A stretch of DNA of 64,000 nucleotides from Gemmatimonadota bacterium (GTDB lineage: Bacteria > Gemmatimonadota > Gemmatimonadetes > Gemmatimonadales > GWC2-71-9): contig JADJOM010000002.1 of assembly GCA_016713785.1 (NCBI GenBank), positions 310,001 through 374,000 of the forward strand. The letters are read 5' to 3'. The notes beneath the pieces are model-generated. The model saw nothing but the letters and a program-made list of their open reading frames with translations, made no database searches and was not told the origin of the DNA. The stretch's first letter is position 1. Each line of letters starts with the position of its first letter. The position numbers and the translations under genes were made by a program. Below are positions 1-8,495 of this stretch, in pieces.

Positions 1-68
1 GCCGGCCTGGCCGGCCCCGGGTAGGCGCCCCCCTGACCCCGTCAGGGGTCCCGGCGTATCTTTCCCAC

Positions 69-471
69 ACAGGCTGGACGTGATGGTCGCGGGCCGGGCA
101 ACCGGTCCCGAGGAAAGTCCGAGCTCCACCGGGTAGACTGCCAGGTAACGCCTGGGCGCCGCAAGGCGACGGACAGGGCCACAGAAAACAGACCGCCTCC
201 GGCGCGAGCCGGCGGTAAGGGTGAAACGGTGGGGTAAGAGCCCACCGCCCCGAGCGTAAGCGAGGGGGCACGGCAACCCCCAGTCGGTGCAAGGCCAAAT
301 AAGCGGCGAGGTGTGACCCACACCGCCCATGGGACGACGGGGCTTGCCCCGGGATTCCAAGCCGCGGGTAGGCTGCTCGAGGCGGTCGGCGACGACCGTC
401 CCAGATAGATGACCATCTCCCGGAGGGGCAACCCCGAGGGAAACAGAACTCGGCTTACGGTCTGGCCTGGG
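69..471 (+). ncRNA. rnpB: RNase P RNA, bacterial type A
   Basis: Catalytic RNA of ribonuclease P, which removes the 5' leader from pre-tRNAs. The universally conserved core is visible: GAGGAAAGTCC (110-120) is the 5' side of P4/J3-4, followed by CAGGGCCACAGAAAACAGACCGCC-like and GGTAAGGGTGAAA-like blocks, then CCAGATAGATGACCATC (401-417) for the 3' side of P4, and ACAGAACTCGGCTTAC (443-458) near the 3' end. P1 closes the molecule by pairing 70-78 with 461-469, with G-U wobbles only. The ends are set from P1 and could be off by a few bases. Its protein partner rnpA lies at 8654-8995. Confidence 0.96.
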
Positions 472-491
472 GCCGGGGATCGCCGGGGGGT

Positions 492-507
492 GCGCACGGC
501 CGTGCGC
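492..507 (+). terminator. Perfect 16-nt palindrome after rnpB, possible terminator
   Basis: GCGCACGGCCGTGCGC is a perfect palindrome about 20 bases after the RNase P RNA 3' end. It could fold into a strong GC hairpin and stop or trim the transcript. No U-tract follows, so it is not a classical intrinsic terminator; the role is inferred from position only. Confidence 0.25.
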
Positions 508-588
508 GCCCACCGGTGCGCCCCGGCCCTCCCGTCCCCCGGGTGCCCGGGGTAGCTTCCTTAGTCGCTGTCCAGCAGGGTGTTACGC

Positions 589-825
589 ATGAGCCGATCG
601 TCGTCGTCGCCGGAGCGGAACAAGCCGTACCCGGACTCGTGGGAGCAGGTGGCGGAGCTGCGGGTGTTCCGCACCGCGGCCACGGACTGGGACCGGCTGG
701 CCACCTGGCGGCAGGACATGTGGAAGCGCGGCTGGCGCCTGCTCAAGGTCACCTCCGACGAGGTCGAACTGGTGGCCGTCTTCGGCAAGACCAAGGCGGA
801 CCTGCAGTCGCCGGCCTCGCTCTAG
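589..825 (+). CDS. Small soluble protein of unknown function (78 aa)
   Basis: Not recognised. The 78-residue protein has a polar, serine-rich start (MSRSSSSPERNK), then an amphipathic, tryptophan-rich stretch (WEQVAELRVF, DWDRLATWRQDMWKRGWRLLKV) and a short C-terminal tail. No signal peptide or membrane segment is visible. The ATG at 589 is preferred over a GTG at 580 because CAGGG at 575-580 is well placed as a ribosome binding site. It sits between rnpB and a secreted protein and may be the first gene of the short plus-strand series that runs to 4251. Coding status is supported by length, third-position GC and context only. Confidence 0.6.
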   Translation: MSRSSSSPERNKPYPDSWEQVAELRVFRTAATDWDRLATWRQDMWKRGWRLLKVTSDEVELVAVFGKTKADLQSPASL

Positions 826-858
826 TCGCACTCCATCTCCCATCACACAGAGGAAGTC

Positions 859-1629
859 ATGACGGTTCGTCCCTGGCTGGTCGCCCTGGTCAGCGTGAGC
901 GCCCTCGCGGCGTGGACCAACGCGGCCCCCGCGGGGCCGGCGCGGTACCGGGTCGAGGTCAAGACCGCGGTCACCCAGGACCTCACCGCGGTGGGGCAGG
1001 GTGAGCAGAAGCAGGAGTTCACCAACACCGGGTTCGTCACCGTCACGACCAAGGACAGCGCCGGCGGCCAGGCGCTGACGATCGTGCTCGACTCGCTGCT
1101 GCCGGGCGAGGGCTCGCCCTTCGCGGGCGAGATGGCCAAGGGCGCCGCCGGCACCACGTGGACCGGCTTCCGCCAGCCCAACGGCCGGGTGAAGGACCTC
1201 ACGAGCGGCTCCGAGAATCCCGCCGCGAACACCATGCAGGGCGTGCTGCAGCAGCTGCTGCCGCCGATGAAGGCCGGCACCCGCGAGGGCCAGAGCTGGA
1301 CCGACACCACCGAGGCGGACAACGACGGCGTGGCGGTCCGCACCGTCACCAACTTCCAGACCTCGGGCGGGATGATGGACGGCGCCAAGGTGGTCATGCT
1401 GGCGGGCGCATCGAGCACCGCGATGTCGGGGCAGCAGAACGGCCCGCAGGGCAGCATGAGCCTCGAGGGGAACGGCACCAGCAGCGCCAACTGGGTGGTG
1501 GCCGCCGACGGCACCTGCCTCTCGTCGACGTTCACCGGCACCCAGAACATCGCGGTCACCGTGGCCCAGCTCCCGGAGCCGATCCCGGTGACGGTGAAGC
1601 TCGAGGGCTCCACCGCGCTGCTCAAGTAG
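859..1629 (+). CDS. Secreted protein of unknown function (256 aa)
   Basis: The start ATG at 859 has a good ribosome binding site (AGAGGA, 848-853). Residues 1-23 form a signal peptide with a hydrophobic core (LVALVSVSALAAW) and a probable cleavage after NAA, so the mature protein is exported. The rest is rich in Thr, Gly and Ser with beta-strand-like alternation (YRVEVKTAVTQDLTAV, VTVTTKDSAGGQALTIVLDSLLP). No catalytic motif is recognised. The following lipoprotein shares phrases with it (TWTGFRQ/RWTAWRD, LLPPMKAGTREGQSWTD/LFPPLPPQGVLPGARWTD), so the two are distant paralogues in tandem and probably one transcript. Confidence 0.85.
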   Translation: MTVRPWLVALVSVSALAAWTNAAPAGPARYRVEVKTAVTQDLTAVGQGEQKQEFTNTGFVTVTTKDSAGGQALTIVLDSLLPGEGSPFAGEMAKGAAGTTWTGFRQPNGRVKDLTSGSENPAANTMQGVLQQLLPPMKAGTREGQSWTDTTEADNDGVAVRTVTNFQTSGGMMDGAKVVMLAGASSTAMSGQQNGPQGSMSLEGNGTSSANWVVAADGTCLSSTFTGTQNIAVTVAQLPEPIPVTVKLEGSTALLK

Positions 1630-1631
1630 CC

Positions 1632-2510
1632 ATGCGTCACGGCTGGCGGATCGCGGGGCTGCTCCTGGGCGCGGCATGCGCCTCGGGGGGCCCCGCGAGC
1701 CGTCCCGGGGGGCCCGCCCCGGCGCCCGCCACGCCCCGTCCCAGCATCGACCCCGTCCGCACCACGCCGGCGCCGCCGGTGGCGCTGCGCTATCCCCGCA
1801 GCGGCGGCGGCATCGTCCGCTACGCCTTCCACCGCCGCGACTCGCTGGCCGCCACGATGCCCAGCGGCGAGACCCAGGTGCAGCAGCTGGCGCGCACCGC
1901 GTACCTCACGCTCACCCTGGTGCACGCCGACAGCGGCAGCCGCATCACCGCGGTGGTCGACTCGGTGCGCCCCGACAGCGGCTTCGCGTTCGCGGCGCTG
2001 CTGCTCGACAGCGCCCGCAGCGCGCGGTGGACCGCCTGGCGCGACACCACGGGCCACACCCGGGTGGACGCCGGCACCTCGCCCTCGCTCGCGGCGAGCC
2101 AGATCCGCGACGAGCTGCAGCTGCTCTTCCCCCCGCTCCCGCCCCAGGGCGTGCTCCCCGGCGCCCGCTGGACCGACTCCACCACCATGGACGGCCGGGT
2201 GAGCGCCTTCGCCGCCACCGAGGTGGTGCACAGCCAGCTCGCCGCCGGCACCCTGCTCTCCGCCACCGGGGCCGTGCCGGTGGAGGTGCTGCGCAGCCGC
2301 CGCGCGAGCGGCACCGGCACCCAGTTCGGCCAGCCCATCAGCGTGACGGGCACCGGCGCCGACAGCCTGGCCTACCAGCTGCTCACCGATGGCCGCGTGG
2401 TGCAGGTGGAGGGCCGCCGCTGGACCGACCTGGTGGTGAGCCTTCCCACGATCGGGCAGTCGGTGCCGGCGCGGGAATCCTCGACGCTCCAGTTCACGCT
2501 GCTGCGCTGA
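1632..2510 (+). CDS. Probable lipoprotein, paralogue of the preceding secreted protein
   Basis: It starts at ATG 1632, three bases after the previous stop, so translation is probably coupled. The N-terminus is a short signal sequence ending in GAAC with Cys16, a weak lipobox, followed by a Pro/Ala-rich linker (residues about 20-55). The C-terminal 220 residues resemble the upstream protein in layout: a beta-rich region, then LLFPPLPPQGVLPGARWTDS aligned with LLPPMKAGTREGQSWTD, then a Thr/Ser-rich strand region ending in VVSLPTIGQSVPARES. The family is unknown to me. A role in the cell envelope is inferred from export and from the transglycosylase gene that follows. Confidence 0.82.
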   Translation: MRHGWRIAGLLLGAACASGGPASRPGGPAPAPATPRPSIDPVRTTPAPPVALRYPRSGGGIVRYAFHRRDSLAATMPSGETQVQQLARTAYLTLTLVHADSGSRITAVVDSVRPDSGFAFAALLLDSARSARWTAWRDTTGHTRVDAGTSPSLAASQIRDELQLLFPPLPPQGVLPGARWTDSTTMDGRVSAFAATEVVHSQLAAGTLLSATGAVPVEVLRSRRASGTGTQFGQPISVTGTGADSLAYQLLTDGRVVQVEGRRWTDLVVSLPTIGQSVPARESSTLQFTLLR

Positions 2511-2518
2511 GGCCCGGC

Positions 2519-3415
2519 ATGCGCCGCGCCCTCACCCTGCTCCTCGCGCTCGCGGCGCTCTTCGTGGCGTGGCTGTTCGCCATCTGGCCGCCCCCCCTCT
2601 GGTACCGCACCCACTGGCCCCGGCAGACCGCCTTCATGGCCATGCGCGCCGGCGACACCGTGCCGGTGCGGTACCGCCCCGTCCCGCTCGACTCCATCGC
2701 CCCGGTGCTGCAGGACGCCGTGATCATCGGCGAGGACAACAACTTCCGCCGCCACGGCGGGATCGACTACCTGGCGCTGGCCCACGCGCTCGGCTACCAG
2801 CGGAGGACGTTTGCCTGGGACAACCCGCGCGACCGCCGGGAGCTCACCGCCCTGCTGCCCCACGCCTGGAGCCGCCGCGACAAGCTGCGCGGCGCCAGCA
2901 CCATCTCGCAGCAGCTGGCCAAGAACCTGTACCTCAGCGCCTCGCGGAACCCGCTGCGCAAGGTGAAGGAGGCGGTGATCACCTGGCGGCTGGAGTCGGC
3001 GCTGGGGAAGGACCGCATCATGGAGCTCTACCTGAACGTGGTGGAGCTCGGCCGCGGCACCTGGGGGGTGGAGGCGGCCAGCCGGCAGTACTTCAAGAAG
3101 GGCGCGCGCCAGCTCACCACCGAGCAGGCGGCGGCGCTGGCCGGCACGCTGCCCTTCCCGCTCTCCTCCAACCCCGGCTACCGCCCAGGCCGGATGCGCT
3201 GGCGCCAGAACCTGATCCTGCGCCGGCTGCGGGGGGAGCAGGTGGAGGTGCCGACGGTGGAGACCGAGGCGGAGCCGCCCCCGCCCGCGGCCGACTCGAC
3301 GGCGACGCCCCCCGATTCGGCGCCAGCGCCCCTGGAGGCCCCGCCAGCGGACGAACTGCCCCCGGCCGACACCCTGCCCGCCCCCGCCGATGCGACGGCG
3401 GAGACGGCCCCCTGA
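2519..3415 (+). CDS. mtgA: Monofunctional peptidoglycan glycosyltransferase (GT51)
   Basis: Polymerises lipid II into glycan strands at the outer face of the inner membrane. A single N-terminal membrane anchor (residues 4-24) precedes a GT51 domain. Its motifs are present: EDNNFRRHGG (EDxxFxxHxG, catalytic Glu), GASTISQQLAKNLYLS (GxSTITQQ), RKVKEAVITWRLE and ELYLNVVELGRGTWGVEAAS. No transpeptidase domain follows, so it is monofunctional rather than a class A PBP. At 298 aa it is longer than typical MtgA because of an acidic Pro/Ala-rich tail (residues about 240-298) with no visible fold. It ends in a TGATG overlap with the next gene. Confidence 0.93.
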   Translation: MRRALTLLLALAALFVAWLFAIWPPPLWYRTHWPRQTAFMAMRAGDTVPVRYRPVPLDSIAPVLQDAVIIGEDNNFRRHGGIDYLALAHALGYQRRTFAWDNPRDRRELTALLPHAWSRRDKLRGASTISQQLAKNLYLSASRNPLRKVKEAVITWRLESALGKDRIMELYLNVVELGRGTWGVEAASRQYFKKGARQLTTEQAAALAGTLPFPLSSNPGYRPGRMRWRQNLILRRLRGEQVEVPTVETEAEPPPPAADSTATPPDSAPAPLEAPPADELPPADTLPAPADATAETAP

Positions 3416-4251
3416 TGCGGAAGCGGCTGCAGCTCTTCACCGTGCGGACGGCCATGCGCACCCTGGGCCGGGTGGCGCCGGAGCGCGCGGCCCGCCTGGC
3501 CGAGCGGCTGTTCACCCACCCACCCCGCGCCGCCGCGCGCCCGCACGAGGACGAGTTCCTCGCCACCGGCACGCCGTTCGCCCTGCCGATCTCGGCGGGT
3601 ACGCTCGCGGCCTGGCGCTGGGGGGAGGGACCGACGGTGCTGCTGGTGCATGGCTGGGCCAGCCGCGCCGCGCGCTTCCGGGTGCTGGTGCCGCGGCTGG
3701 TGGCGGCGGGCTTCTCCGCGGTGGCCTACGACGGCCCCGCCCACGGCCGCTCGCCGGGGCAGCACACCAGCCTGCCGGAGTACGCCGCCGCCCTGCTCGA
3801 GGTGGCGGCCCAGCTGGGACCGCTGCACGCGGCGGTGGGACACTCGCTCGGCGGCGGGGCCATTGCGGTGGCGCTGGCGCGCGGGCTGGTGCTGCAGCGC
3901 GCCGTGCTGATCGCGCCCTTCGCGGCGCCCCCGGAGTTCTTCGACCAGTTCGCCGACCACGTGGCGCTGCCACCCAAGGCGCGGGAGCGGCTGCGCACCA
4001 ACCTGGAGCGGCGCTACAAGCTCAAGTACGGCGACCTCTACGTGCCCCACCTGGTGCGCGAATTCACCGTCCCGGCGCTGGTGATCCACGACCGCGACGA
4101 CCTGGACATCCCGCTGCGCGACGGCAAGGCGGTGGCCGAGGCGTGGCCCGGCGCCACGTTCGTGCGCACCGAGGGGCTGGGCCACCACGCGATCATGCGG
4201 GATGCCGGGGTGATGGACCGGGTGACGGGGTTCATCGCCGAGGTCAGATGA
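3415..4251 (+). CDS. Alpha/beta hydrolase
   Basis: A 278-residue serine hydrolase of the alpha/beta fold; the substrate cannot be told. The oxyanion region is LLVHGWASRAARF, the nucleophile elbow is GHSLGG, the acid is in VIHDRDDLDIPLRDG and the histidine is in GLGHHAIMR, so the Ser-Asp-His triad is complete. There is no signal peptide, so it is cytoplasmic. The start ATG overlaps the transglycosylase stop (TGATG), pointing to translational coupling. The family includes esterases and lysophospholipase-like enzymes. Confidence 0.9.
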   Translation: MRKRLQLFTVRTAMRTLGRVAPERAARLAERLFTHPPRAAARPHEDEFLATGTPFALPISAGTLAAWRWGEGPTVLLVHGWASRAARFRVLVPRLVAAGFSAVAYDGPAHGRSPGQHTSLPEYAAALLEVAAQLGPLHAAVGHSLGGGAIAVALARGLVLQRAVLIAPFAAPPEFFDQFADHVALPPKARERLRTNLERRYKLKYGDLYVPHLVREFTVPALVIHDRDDLDIPLRDGKAVAEAWPGATFVRTEGLGHHAIMRDAGVMDRVTGFIAEVR

Positions 4252-4576
4252 GGCCGGTGAGCAGCGCGTAGTTGATGGCGGCCGCCCCCAGCGCCACGCC
4301 GAGCACGGCCTTCCACCGCGGCGTGAGCAGGTCCATCCCCTGCAGCTGCGTGATGTCCTCGCCCCGCTCCAGCCGCTCCTGCCGGTACCCCTTGAACAGC
4401 ACCAGCCCGAGCCCGATCACCACGAAGGCGGGGCCGGCCAGCGCCGCGAGCATCGAGAACGCGCCGTCCCGGCGCGCCTGGATCCAGGCCTGGTTGGTCA
4501 TCCACGCGCTCGCGATGGCCATGGCCAGGCCGACGCCGCGTCGCGCCATGGCGGGGGGGTTGTTCTTGAGGTCCAT
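4244..4576 (-). CDS. Small membrane protein of unknown function
   Basis: 110 residues with three hydrophobic segments: about 14-32 (weak, GVGLAMAIASAWMTNQAW), 42-62 (LAALAGPAFVVIGLGLVLF) and 88-108 (WKAVLGVALGAAAINYALLTG), joined by a charged loop (KGYRQERLERGEDITQ). It is probably an inner-membrane protein. The gene converges on the hydrolase with an 8-base overlap of 3' ends. No family is recognised. Confidence 0.7.
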   Translation of the reverse strand: MDLKNNPPAMARRGVGLAMAIASAWMTNQAWIQARRDGAFSMLAALAGPAFVVIGLGLVLFKGYRQERLERGEDITQLQGMDLLTPRWKAVLGVALGAAAINYALLTGLI

Positions 4577-4578
4577 GG

Positions 4579-4649
4579 GCGGGAAGAGGGAACCGGGAAA
4601 AGGGAAGCGGGAACTGCTCGAGCACCGAACCGCCGAACCGTCGAACCGC
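4579..4649. repeat. Mixed iteron block: GGGAA-type then CCGAACCG-type
   Basis: On the plus strand a purine block built from GGGAAGAGG/GGGAACCGG/GGGAAGCGG units is followed by three units close to CCGAACCG. Both repeat families that fill intergenic space elsewhere (for example 13324-13379 and 19759-19835) are found together here. It separates the small membrane protein from arginase. Confidence 0.7.
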
Positions 4650-5573
4650 CTAGAGTATCTGCTTCCCGAACGCCGACTGCACCAGCTCCACGGCGAACTC
4701 GGCGGAGCGGTTGCGGTCGTCGAGGATGGGATTCACCTCGACCATCTCGAGCGAGCTGACCACGCGGGCGGCGGCGAGGGACTCCATGAGCAGCTGGGCC
4801 TCGCGGTAGTCGAGCCCGCCCTTGACCGGGGTGCCGACGCCGGGCGCGAGCGCCGGATCCACCGCGTCGAGGTCGAAGCTCACGTGCACGAAGTCGGTGT
4901 CTTTCGTGACGTTGGCGAGCGCCTTCTCCATGACGATATGGATGCCGTGGCGGTCGATGTCGGCGATGGTGTAGACGTGCACGCCGAGCGCGCGCAGGTG
5001 CTCGCGTTCGCCCTCGTCGACGCTGCGGATCCCCACCAGCGCCACGTGGCCCGGCTCCACCTTGCGGAAGCGGCCGGCGATCTGGCCCAGCGCCGCGGGG
5101 CCCAGGCCGAGCAGCGCGGCGAGCGGCATGCCGTGCACGTTGCCGGAGGGCGAGGTCTTCGGGGTGTTGATGTCGCTGTGCGCGTCGACCCAGAGCACGC
5201 CGACCTTGCGGCCCTTGCTGCGGGCGTGGGCGGCCACGCCGGAGATGGTGCCGACCGCGATCGAGTGGTCGCCGCCGAGCACCAGGGGGATGTGCCCCTT
5301 CGCGAGCACGCCCCGCACCCGCGCGGCGAGCAGCGTGTTGGCGTGGACGATCTCGGCGAGGTAGCGGGCGCGGCGGTCACCGACCTGCATGACCTCCATG
5401 TTGCGGATGTCGAGGTCGCCCTCGTCGATGACCTTGTAGCCCTGCTCCCGCAGCCGGTCGTTGAGGCCGGCGATGCGGATGGCGGAGGGCCCCATGTCCA
5501 CCCCGCGGCGCCCGGACCCGAGGTCCATGGGGACGCCGATGACGTGGATCAGCTTGCGGGAGCGGGGGGCCAT
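4650..5573 (-). CDS. rocF: Arginase
   Basis: Hydrolyses L-arginine to ornithine and urea in the cytoplasm, using a two-Mn centre. The 307-residue protein carries the ureohydrolase metal motifs in order: GGDHS (about residue 99), DAHSDINT (about 129), GNVHGMP (substrate loop) and SFDLDAVDP (about 233). GNVHGMP and the IHVIGVPMDLGSGRRGVDMGPSAIR start are typical of true arginase rather than agmatinase. Length is normal for the family. It lies downstream of dnaN in the same direction, with an iteron block between. A second, different ureohydrolase is at 13436-14233. Confidence 0.93.
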   Translation of the reverse strand: MAPRSRKLIHVIGVPMDLGSGRRGVDMGPSAIRIAGLNDRLREQGYKVIDEGDLDIRNMEVMQVGDRRARYLAEIVHANTLLAARVRGVLAKGHIPLVLGGDHSIAVGTISGVAAHARSKGRKVGVLWVDAHSDINTPKTSPSGNVHGMPLAALLGLGPAALGQIAGRFRKVEPGHVALVGIRSVDEGEREHLRALGVHVYTIADIDRHGIHIVMEKALANVTKDTDFVHVSFDLDAVDPALAPGVGTPVKGGLDYREAQLLMESLAAARVVSSLEMVEVNPILDDRNRSAEFAVELVQSAFGKQIL

Positions 5574-5648
5574 GGGGAACCGCGGGAAGAGGGAAACGGG
5601 AGGCGGGAAGGACGGGTGGGTCCGGTGCCCGCCTCCCGCGTCCCGCCG
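5574..5648. repeat. GGGAA-type iterons between dnaN and arginase
   Basis: The plus strand reads as runs of GGGAAGAGGGAAACGGGAGGCGGGAA-like units followed by a short pyrimidine arm (CCGCCTCCCGCGTCCCGCC-like). The two arms can partly pair, as in the other intergenic iteron blocks. It may act as a terminator or processing site between dnaN and rocF; that role is inference. Confidence 0.6.
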
Positions 5649-5649
5649 T

Positions 5650-6765
5650 TCAGTCGACCAGCCGGAGCGGCATGACGAGGGTCAGGTACGCCGCCGGGTC
5701 GTTCCAGCCCACCGGTTCGCAGGTGGCGGCGCGCTCGGGGCCCTTGAAGGTCAGGCGCACCTCGTCGGTGGGCATGTACTTCATGATCTCGAGCAGGTAG
5801 GCGGCGTTGAAGCCGATCTCCATGGTCTCGCCGTCGTAGCTGACGGAGAGCTCCTCCTGCGCCTCGCCCAGGTCGGGGGTCTGCACCGAGAGCTTGCAGG
5901 AGCCGTTGGCCAGCCCCATGCGGATGCGGTGGGTCTGGTCGCTGGCGACGATGCTCATGCGCTTGAGGGCGGAGGCGAGGGCCGCCTTGTCGGCGGTCAT
6001 CATCTTGTCGTTCTCGCGCGGGATGACCTGCTCGTAATTGGGGTACGGCCCCTCGATGAGCCGGGTGTAGACCTGGGTGGTGGCGGAGCGGAAGCCGAGG
6101 TGGTTGTCGCTCTTGGCGATCTCGAGCTCGTCCTGGTCGCCGAAGAGGCGGCGGATCTGGTCCAGCGCCTTGGGCGGGATGATCAGGTCGGCCTGGCCCT
6201 TGCCGATGCCGGCGGTGACGGGCACGTCCATGCGGGCCAGCCGGTGGCCGTTGGTGGCCACCATGCGCATCCGCTCGGGCCGGAGCTCCCACAGCACGCC
6301 GTTGAGGATCGGGCGGCTCTCCTCGGTGCTGGCGGCGAAGGCCACGTGGGAGACCAGCTTCTGGACGTCGCCGGCCTTGGAGCGCCAGGCGGCGTCGAAC
6401 TTGACGGCGGGGAAGGCGGGGAACTCCTCGCGGGGGAGGCCGAGGAGCCGGAACCTGGAGCGGCCGCACTCGATGGTGGCCCGCTGCTCGCCGGAGCTGG
6501 TGAGCCGGATGGCGGCGCTGGGCAGCTCGCGGACGATGTCCGAGAGCTTCTTGGCCGGCAGGGTGATCGCGCCTTCCTGGTCGACGCTGGCCGGCACCGT
6601 GGTGCTGACCGCGATGTCCAGGTCGGTCCCGGAGAGCCGGAGCCCGTCCGCGGTGGCCTCGAGGAGCACGTTCGAGAGCACCGGCAGGGTGGTCTTCGTG
6701 GGAATCGAGGCGGTGACGGCTTGCAGTCCTTCCTGGAACTGCTCCCGCGTGATCGTGAACTTCAT
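5650..6765 (-). CDS. dnaN: DNA polymerase III sliding clamp (beta subunit)
   Basis: A ring-shaped homodimer that tethers DNA polymerase III to DNA. The 371-residue protein starts MKFTITREQFQEGLQAVTASIPTK, has the three repeated clamp domains (LRLSGTDLDIAVS, KGQADLIIPPKALDQIRRL, LEIMKYMPTDEVRLTFKG) and ends with the typical YLTLVMPLRL. The ATG at 6765 gives the family N-terminus; the frame is open further upstream but that stretch is unrelated. It lies downstream of dnaA on the same strand, 221 bases away, as in most bacteria. Confidence 0.97.
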   Translation of the reverse strand: MKFTITREQFQEGLQAVTASIPTKTTLPVLSNVLLEATADGLRLSGTDLDIAVSTTVPASVDQEGAITLPAKKLSDIVRELPSAAIRLTSSGEQRATIECGRSRFRLLGLPREEFPAFPAVKFDAAWRSKAGDVQKLVSHVAFAASTEESRPILNGVLWELRPERMRMVATNGHRLARMDVPVTAGIGKGQADLIIPPKALDQIRRLFGDQDELEIAKSDNHLGFRSATTQVYTRLIEGPYPNYEQVIPRENDKMMTADKAALASALKRMSIVASDQTHRIRMGLANGSCKLSVQTPDLGEAQEELSVSYDGETMEIGFNAAYLLEIMKYMPTDEVRLTFKGPERAATCEPVGWNDPAAYLTLVMPLRLVD

Positions 6766-6986
6766 CCCGTTCCTCGGCGTGCAAGAAGTACTACTGTTTC
6801 TCTGTTTATTTAAACTAGTAGCAGTAGTAGGCTCTGGGGATATGTCGACAGCCGCCCCAACTCCACGCTGCGTCACCGGTTGGGGGCTTCCGGCCCTGTG
6901 GACCGGTTGTGGAGGGTGGGGATGAATCCGGGAGAAGTGCCCCGGTTGTCCCGTCCGCCCACATCGCCCACACCCTCCGTGGACAA
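6766..6986. other. dnaA-dnaN intergenic region, candidate origin segment
   Basis: This 221-base spacer contains the most AT-rich patch in the neighbourhood (about 6790-6830: CTGTTTCTCTGTTTATTTAA-like, then AGTAGCAGTAGTAGG direct triplets), which could serve as an unwinding element. Near-consensus DnaA boxes are weak: GTGGACAAC at 6979-6987 is a reverse-strand match with changes, and TGTGCAATC lies just inside dnaA. Placement of an origin here rests on gene order plus the AT-rich patch; the dnaA-rpmH spacer is the alternative. Confidence 0.35.
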
Positions 6987-8369
6987 CTACTGTGCAATCA
7001 GCTCCGTGCGCGCGCTTTCGATGCGATCGCGGAAGGAGCGGTCGCGCACCATCTGCCGCTGGACCTTGTCCACGCTGTGGATCACGGTGGAGTGGTCGCG
7101 GCCCCCGAACGCCTGCCCGATCTCGATCAGCTGCATCTGCAGGATGTCCCGCGCCAGGTACATGGCGATCTGCCGCGGCACCACCAGGGTCTTGATCCGG
7201 GCCTTGGAGCGGAGCTGCTCCGAGGTCACCCCCCAGCGCCGGGCCACCACGTCCTGGATCCGGTCGATGGTGGGCAGGGTCCTGGGGGTGGCCGAGAGGT
7301 CGTCGCCGGGCCGGATCTTGTCGGCCAGGGCCTCGCGGGCCAGCTCGATGGACACCTCGCGGTGCTTGAGCGACGCGAAGAGCAGCAGCTTGATGATGCA
7401 GCCCTCGAGCTCCCGGACGTTGGAGCGGACGTGCTCGGCGATGAACCGGAGCACGTCGTCCGGGATGGTCATCTCGAGGTGGTCCTGCTCCTGCTTCTTG
7501 CGCAGGATGGCGATCCGGTGCTCGAGGTCGGGCTGGCCGATGTCGGCCACCATGCCCCACTCGAACCGGCTCACCAGCCGGGCCTCGAGGCCCGGGATCT
7601 CCTTGGGCGGCCGGTCGGAGGTCAGGACGATCTGCTTCCCGGCCTCGTACAGGGCGTTGAAGGTGTGGAAGAACTCCTCCTGGGTGGCCTCCTTGCCTTC
7701 CAGGAAGTGCACGTCGTCGACCAGGAAGAGGTCGATGTCCTGCCGGTAGCGCTTGCGCAGCTCCGGCATGGTGCGACGCGAGATCCCCTCGATCACCTCA
7801 TTGATGAACTGCTCGGCGCTCACGTACAGCACCCGGGTGCCGGGGCTGCGCCGCAGCATGGCGTGGGCGATGGCCTGCATCAGGTGGGTCTTGCCCAGCC
7901 CGGTGGCGCCGTAGATGAAGAGCGGGTTGTAGGTCTTGCCCGGGGCCTCGACCGCGGCGTGGGCGGCCGCGGCGGCCAGCTGGTTCGACTTGCCGATGAC
8001 GAAGGAGTCGAAGCTGTAGCGGTCGTTGAGCGGCTGGTTGCTCGGGTTGGACTGCACCGAGCTGTGGCCGCCGGCGGGTGGACTGACAAAAAAGTCCATC
8101 TGCGGCCGCCGCTGCCGGTCTTCCTGGACCCGGAAGGTGACGGTCACGGGCTTCCCGGCGACCGACTCGGCCAGCCGGCTGAGCAGGGCGCCGTGGTTGG
8201 TCTCGTTCCACTTGGCGGCGAACTCGTCGGGCACGGCAATGACGAGTCGGTCGTCCTCGAGGGCGACGGCTTCGGTGGGTTCGAGCCACGCGCGCACGAC
8301 CTTGTCGGGTAGCTTCTGCCCGGCTTCGTCGAGGATGCGCTTCCAGATGTCTTTGGCGGACTGCTGCAT
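6987..8369 (-). CDS. dnaA: Chromosomal replication initiator DnaA
   Basis: AAA+ ATPase that binds DnaA boxes and opens the origin. The 460-residue protein has domain I (residues 1-85), a short linker, an AAA+ core with Walker A GATGLGKTHL (about 150) and Walker B LFLVDDVHFL (about 215), and a C-terminal domain IV with the signature IGQAFGGRDHSTVIHSVDKV (about 415-434) that reads DNA. It is transcribed away from rpmH and towards dnaN. A DnaA-box-like site lies upstream of its start (8423-8431), which would allow autoregulation. Confidence 0.98.
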   Translation of the reverse strand: MQQSAKDIWKRILDEAGQKLPDKVVRAWLEPTEAVALEDDRLVIAVPDEFAAKWNETNHGALLSRLAESVAGKPVTVTFRVQEDRQRRPQMDFFVSPPAGGHSSVQSNPSNQPLNDRYSFDSFVIGKSNQLAAAAAHAAVEAPGKTYNPLFIYGATGLGKTHLMQAIAHAMLRRSPGTRVLYVSAEQFINEVIEGISRRTMPELRKRYRQDIDLFLVDDVHFLEGKEATQEEFFHTFNALYEAGKQIVLTSDRPPKEIPGLEARLVSRFEWGMVADIGQPDLEHRIAILRKKQEQDHLEMTIPDDVLRFIAEHVRSNVRELEGCIIKLLLFASLKHREVSIELAREALADKIRPGDDLSATPRTLPTIDRIQDVVARRWGVTSEQLRSKARIKTLVVPRQIAMYLARDILQMQLIEIGQAFGGRDHSTVIHSVDKVQRQMVRDRSFRDRIESARTELIAQ

Positions 8370-8422
8370 GCCACTCAGGAGAGATGAGGCGTTAGCAAGG
8401 GTGGCCGAACGTACGGGCCGGA

Positions 8423-8431
8423 TGTGGAAAA
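8423..8431 (-). promoter_or_regulatory. DnaA-box-like site in the dnaA-rpmH divergent spacer
   Basis: TGTGGAAAA on the plus strand reads TTTTCCACA on the minus strand, a full match to the degenerate box TTWTNCACA. It stands in the 126-base spacer between the divergent dnaA and rpmH starts and just before the candidate rpmH promoter. It is a single site, so it may serve dnaA/rpmH regulation or be part of the origin. Confidence 0.45.
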
Positions 8432-8438
8432 GTCAACC

Positions 8439-8468
8439 TTGACCCGAGAGGGGGGTCCTGGCTAGGTT
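8439..8468 (+). promoter_or_regulatory. Candidate sigma-70-type promoter for rpmH operon
   Basis: TTGACC at 8439-8444 and TAGGTT at 8463-8468 are spaced by 18 bases, 28 bases before the rpmH start codon. The -35 is close to consensus and the -10 is a 4/6 match. The position fits the strongly expressed ribosomal protein operon. Confidence 0.35.
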
Positions 8469-8495
8469 TGCAGGCTCATTTGAGGGGATTTTCCA

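Noticed and set aside
42..497. Protein-coding frame on the minus strand at the left end
   Set aside because: It lies across the RNase P RNA and reads as Arg/Pro/Ser-rich noise.
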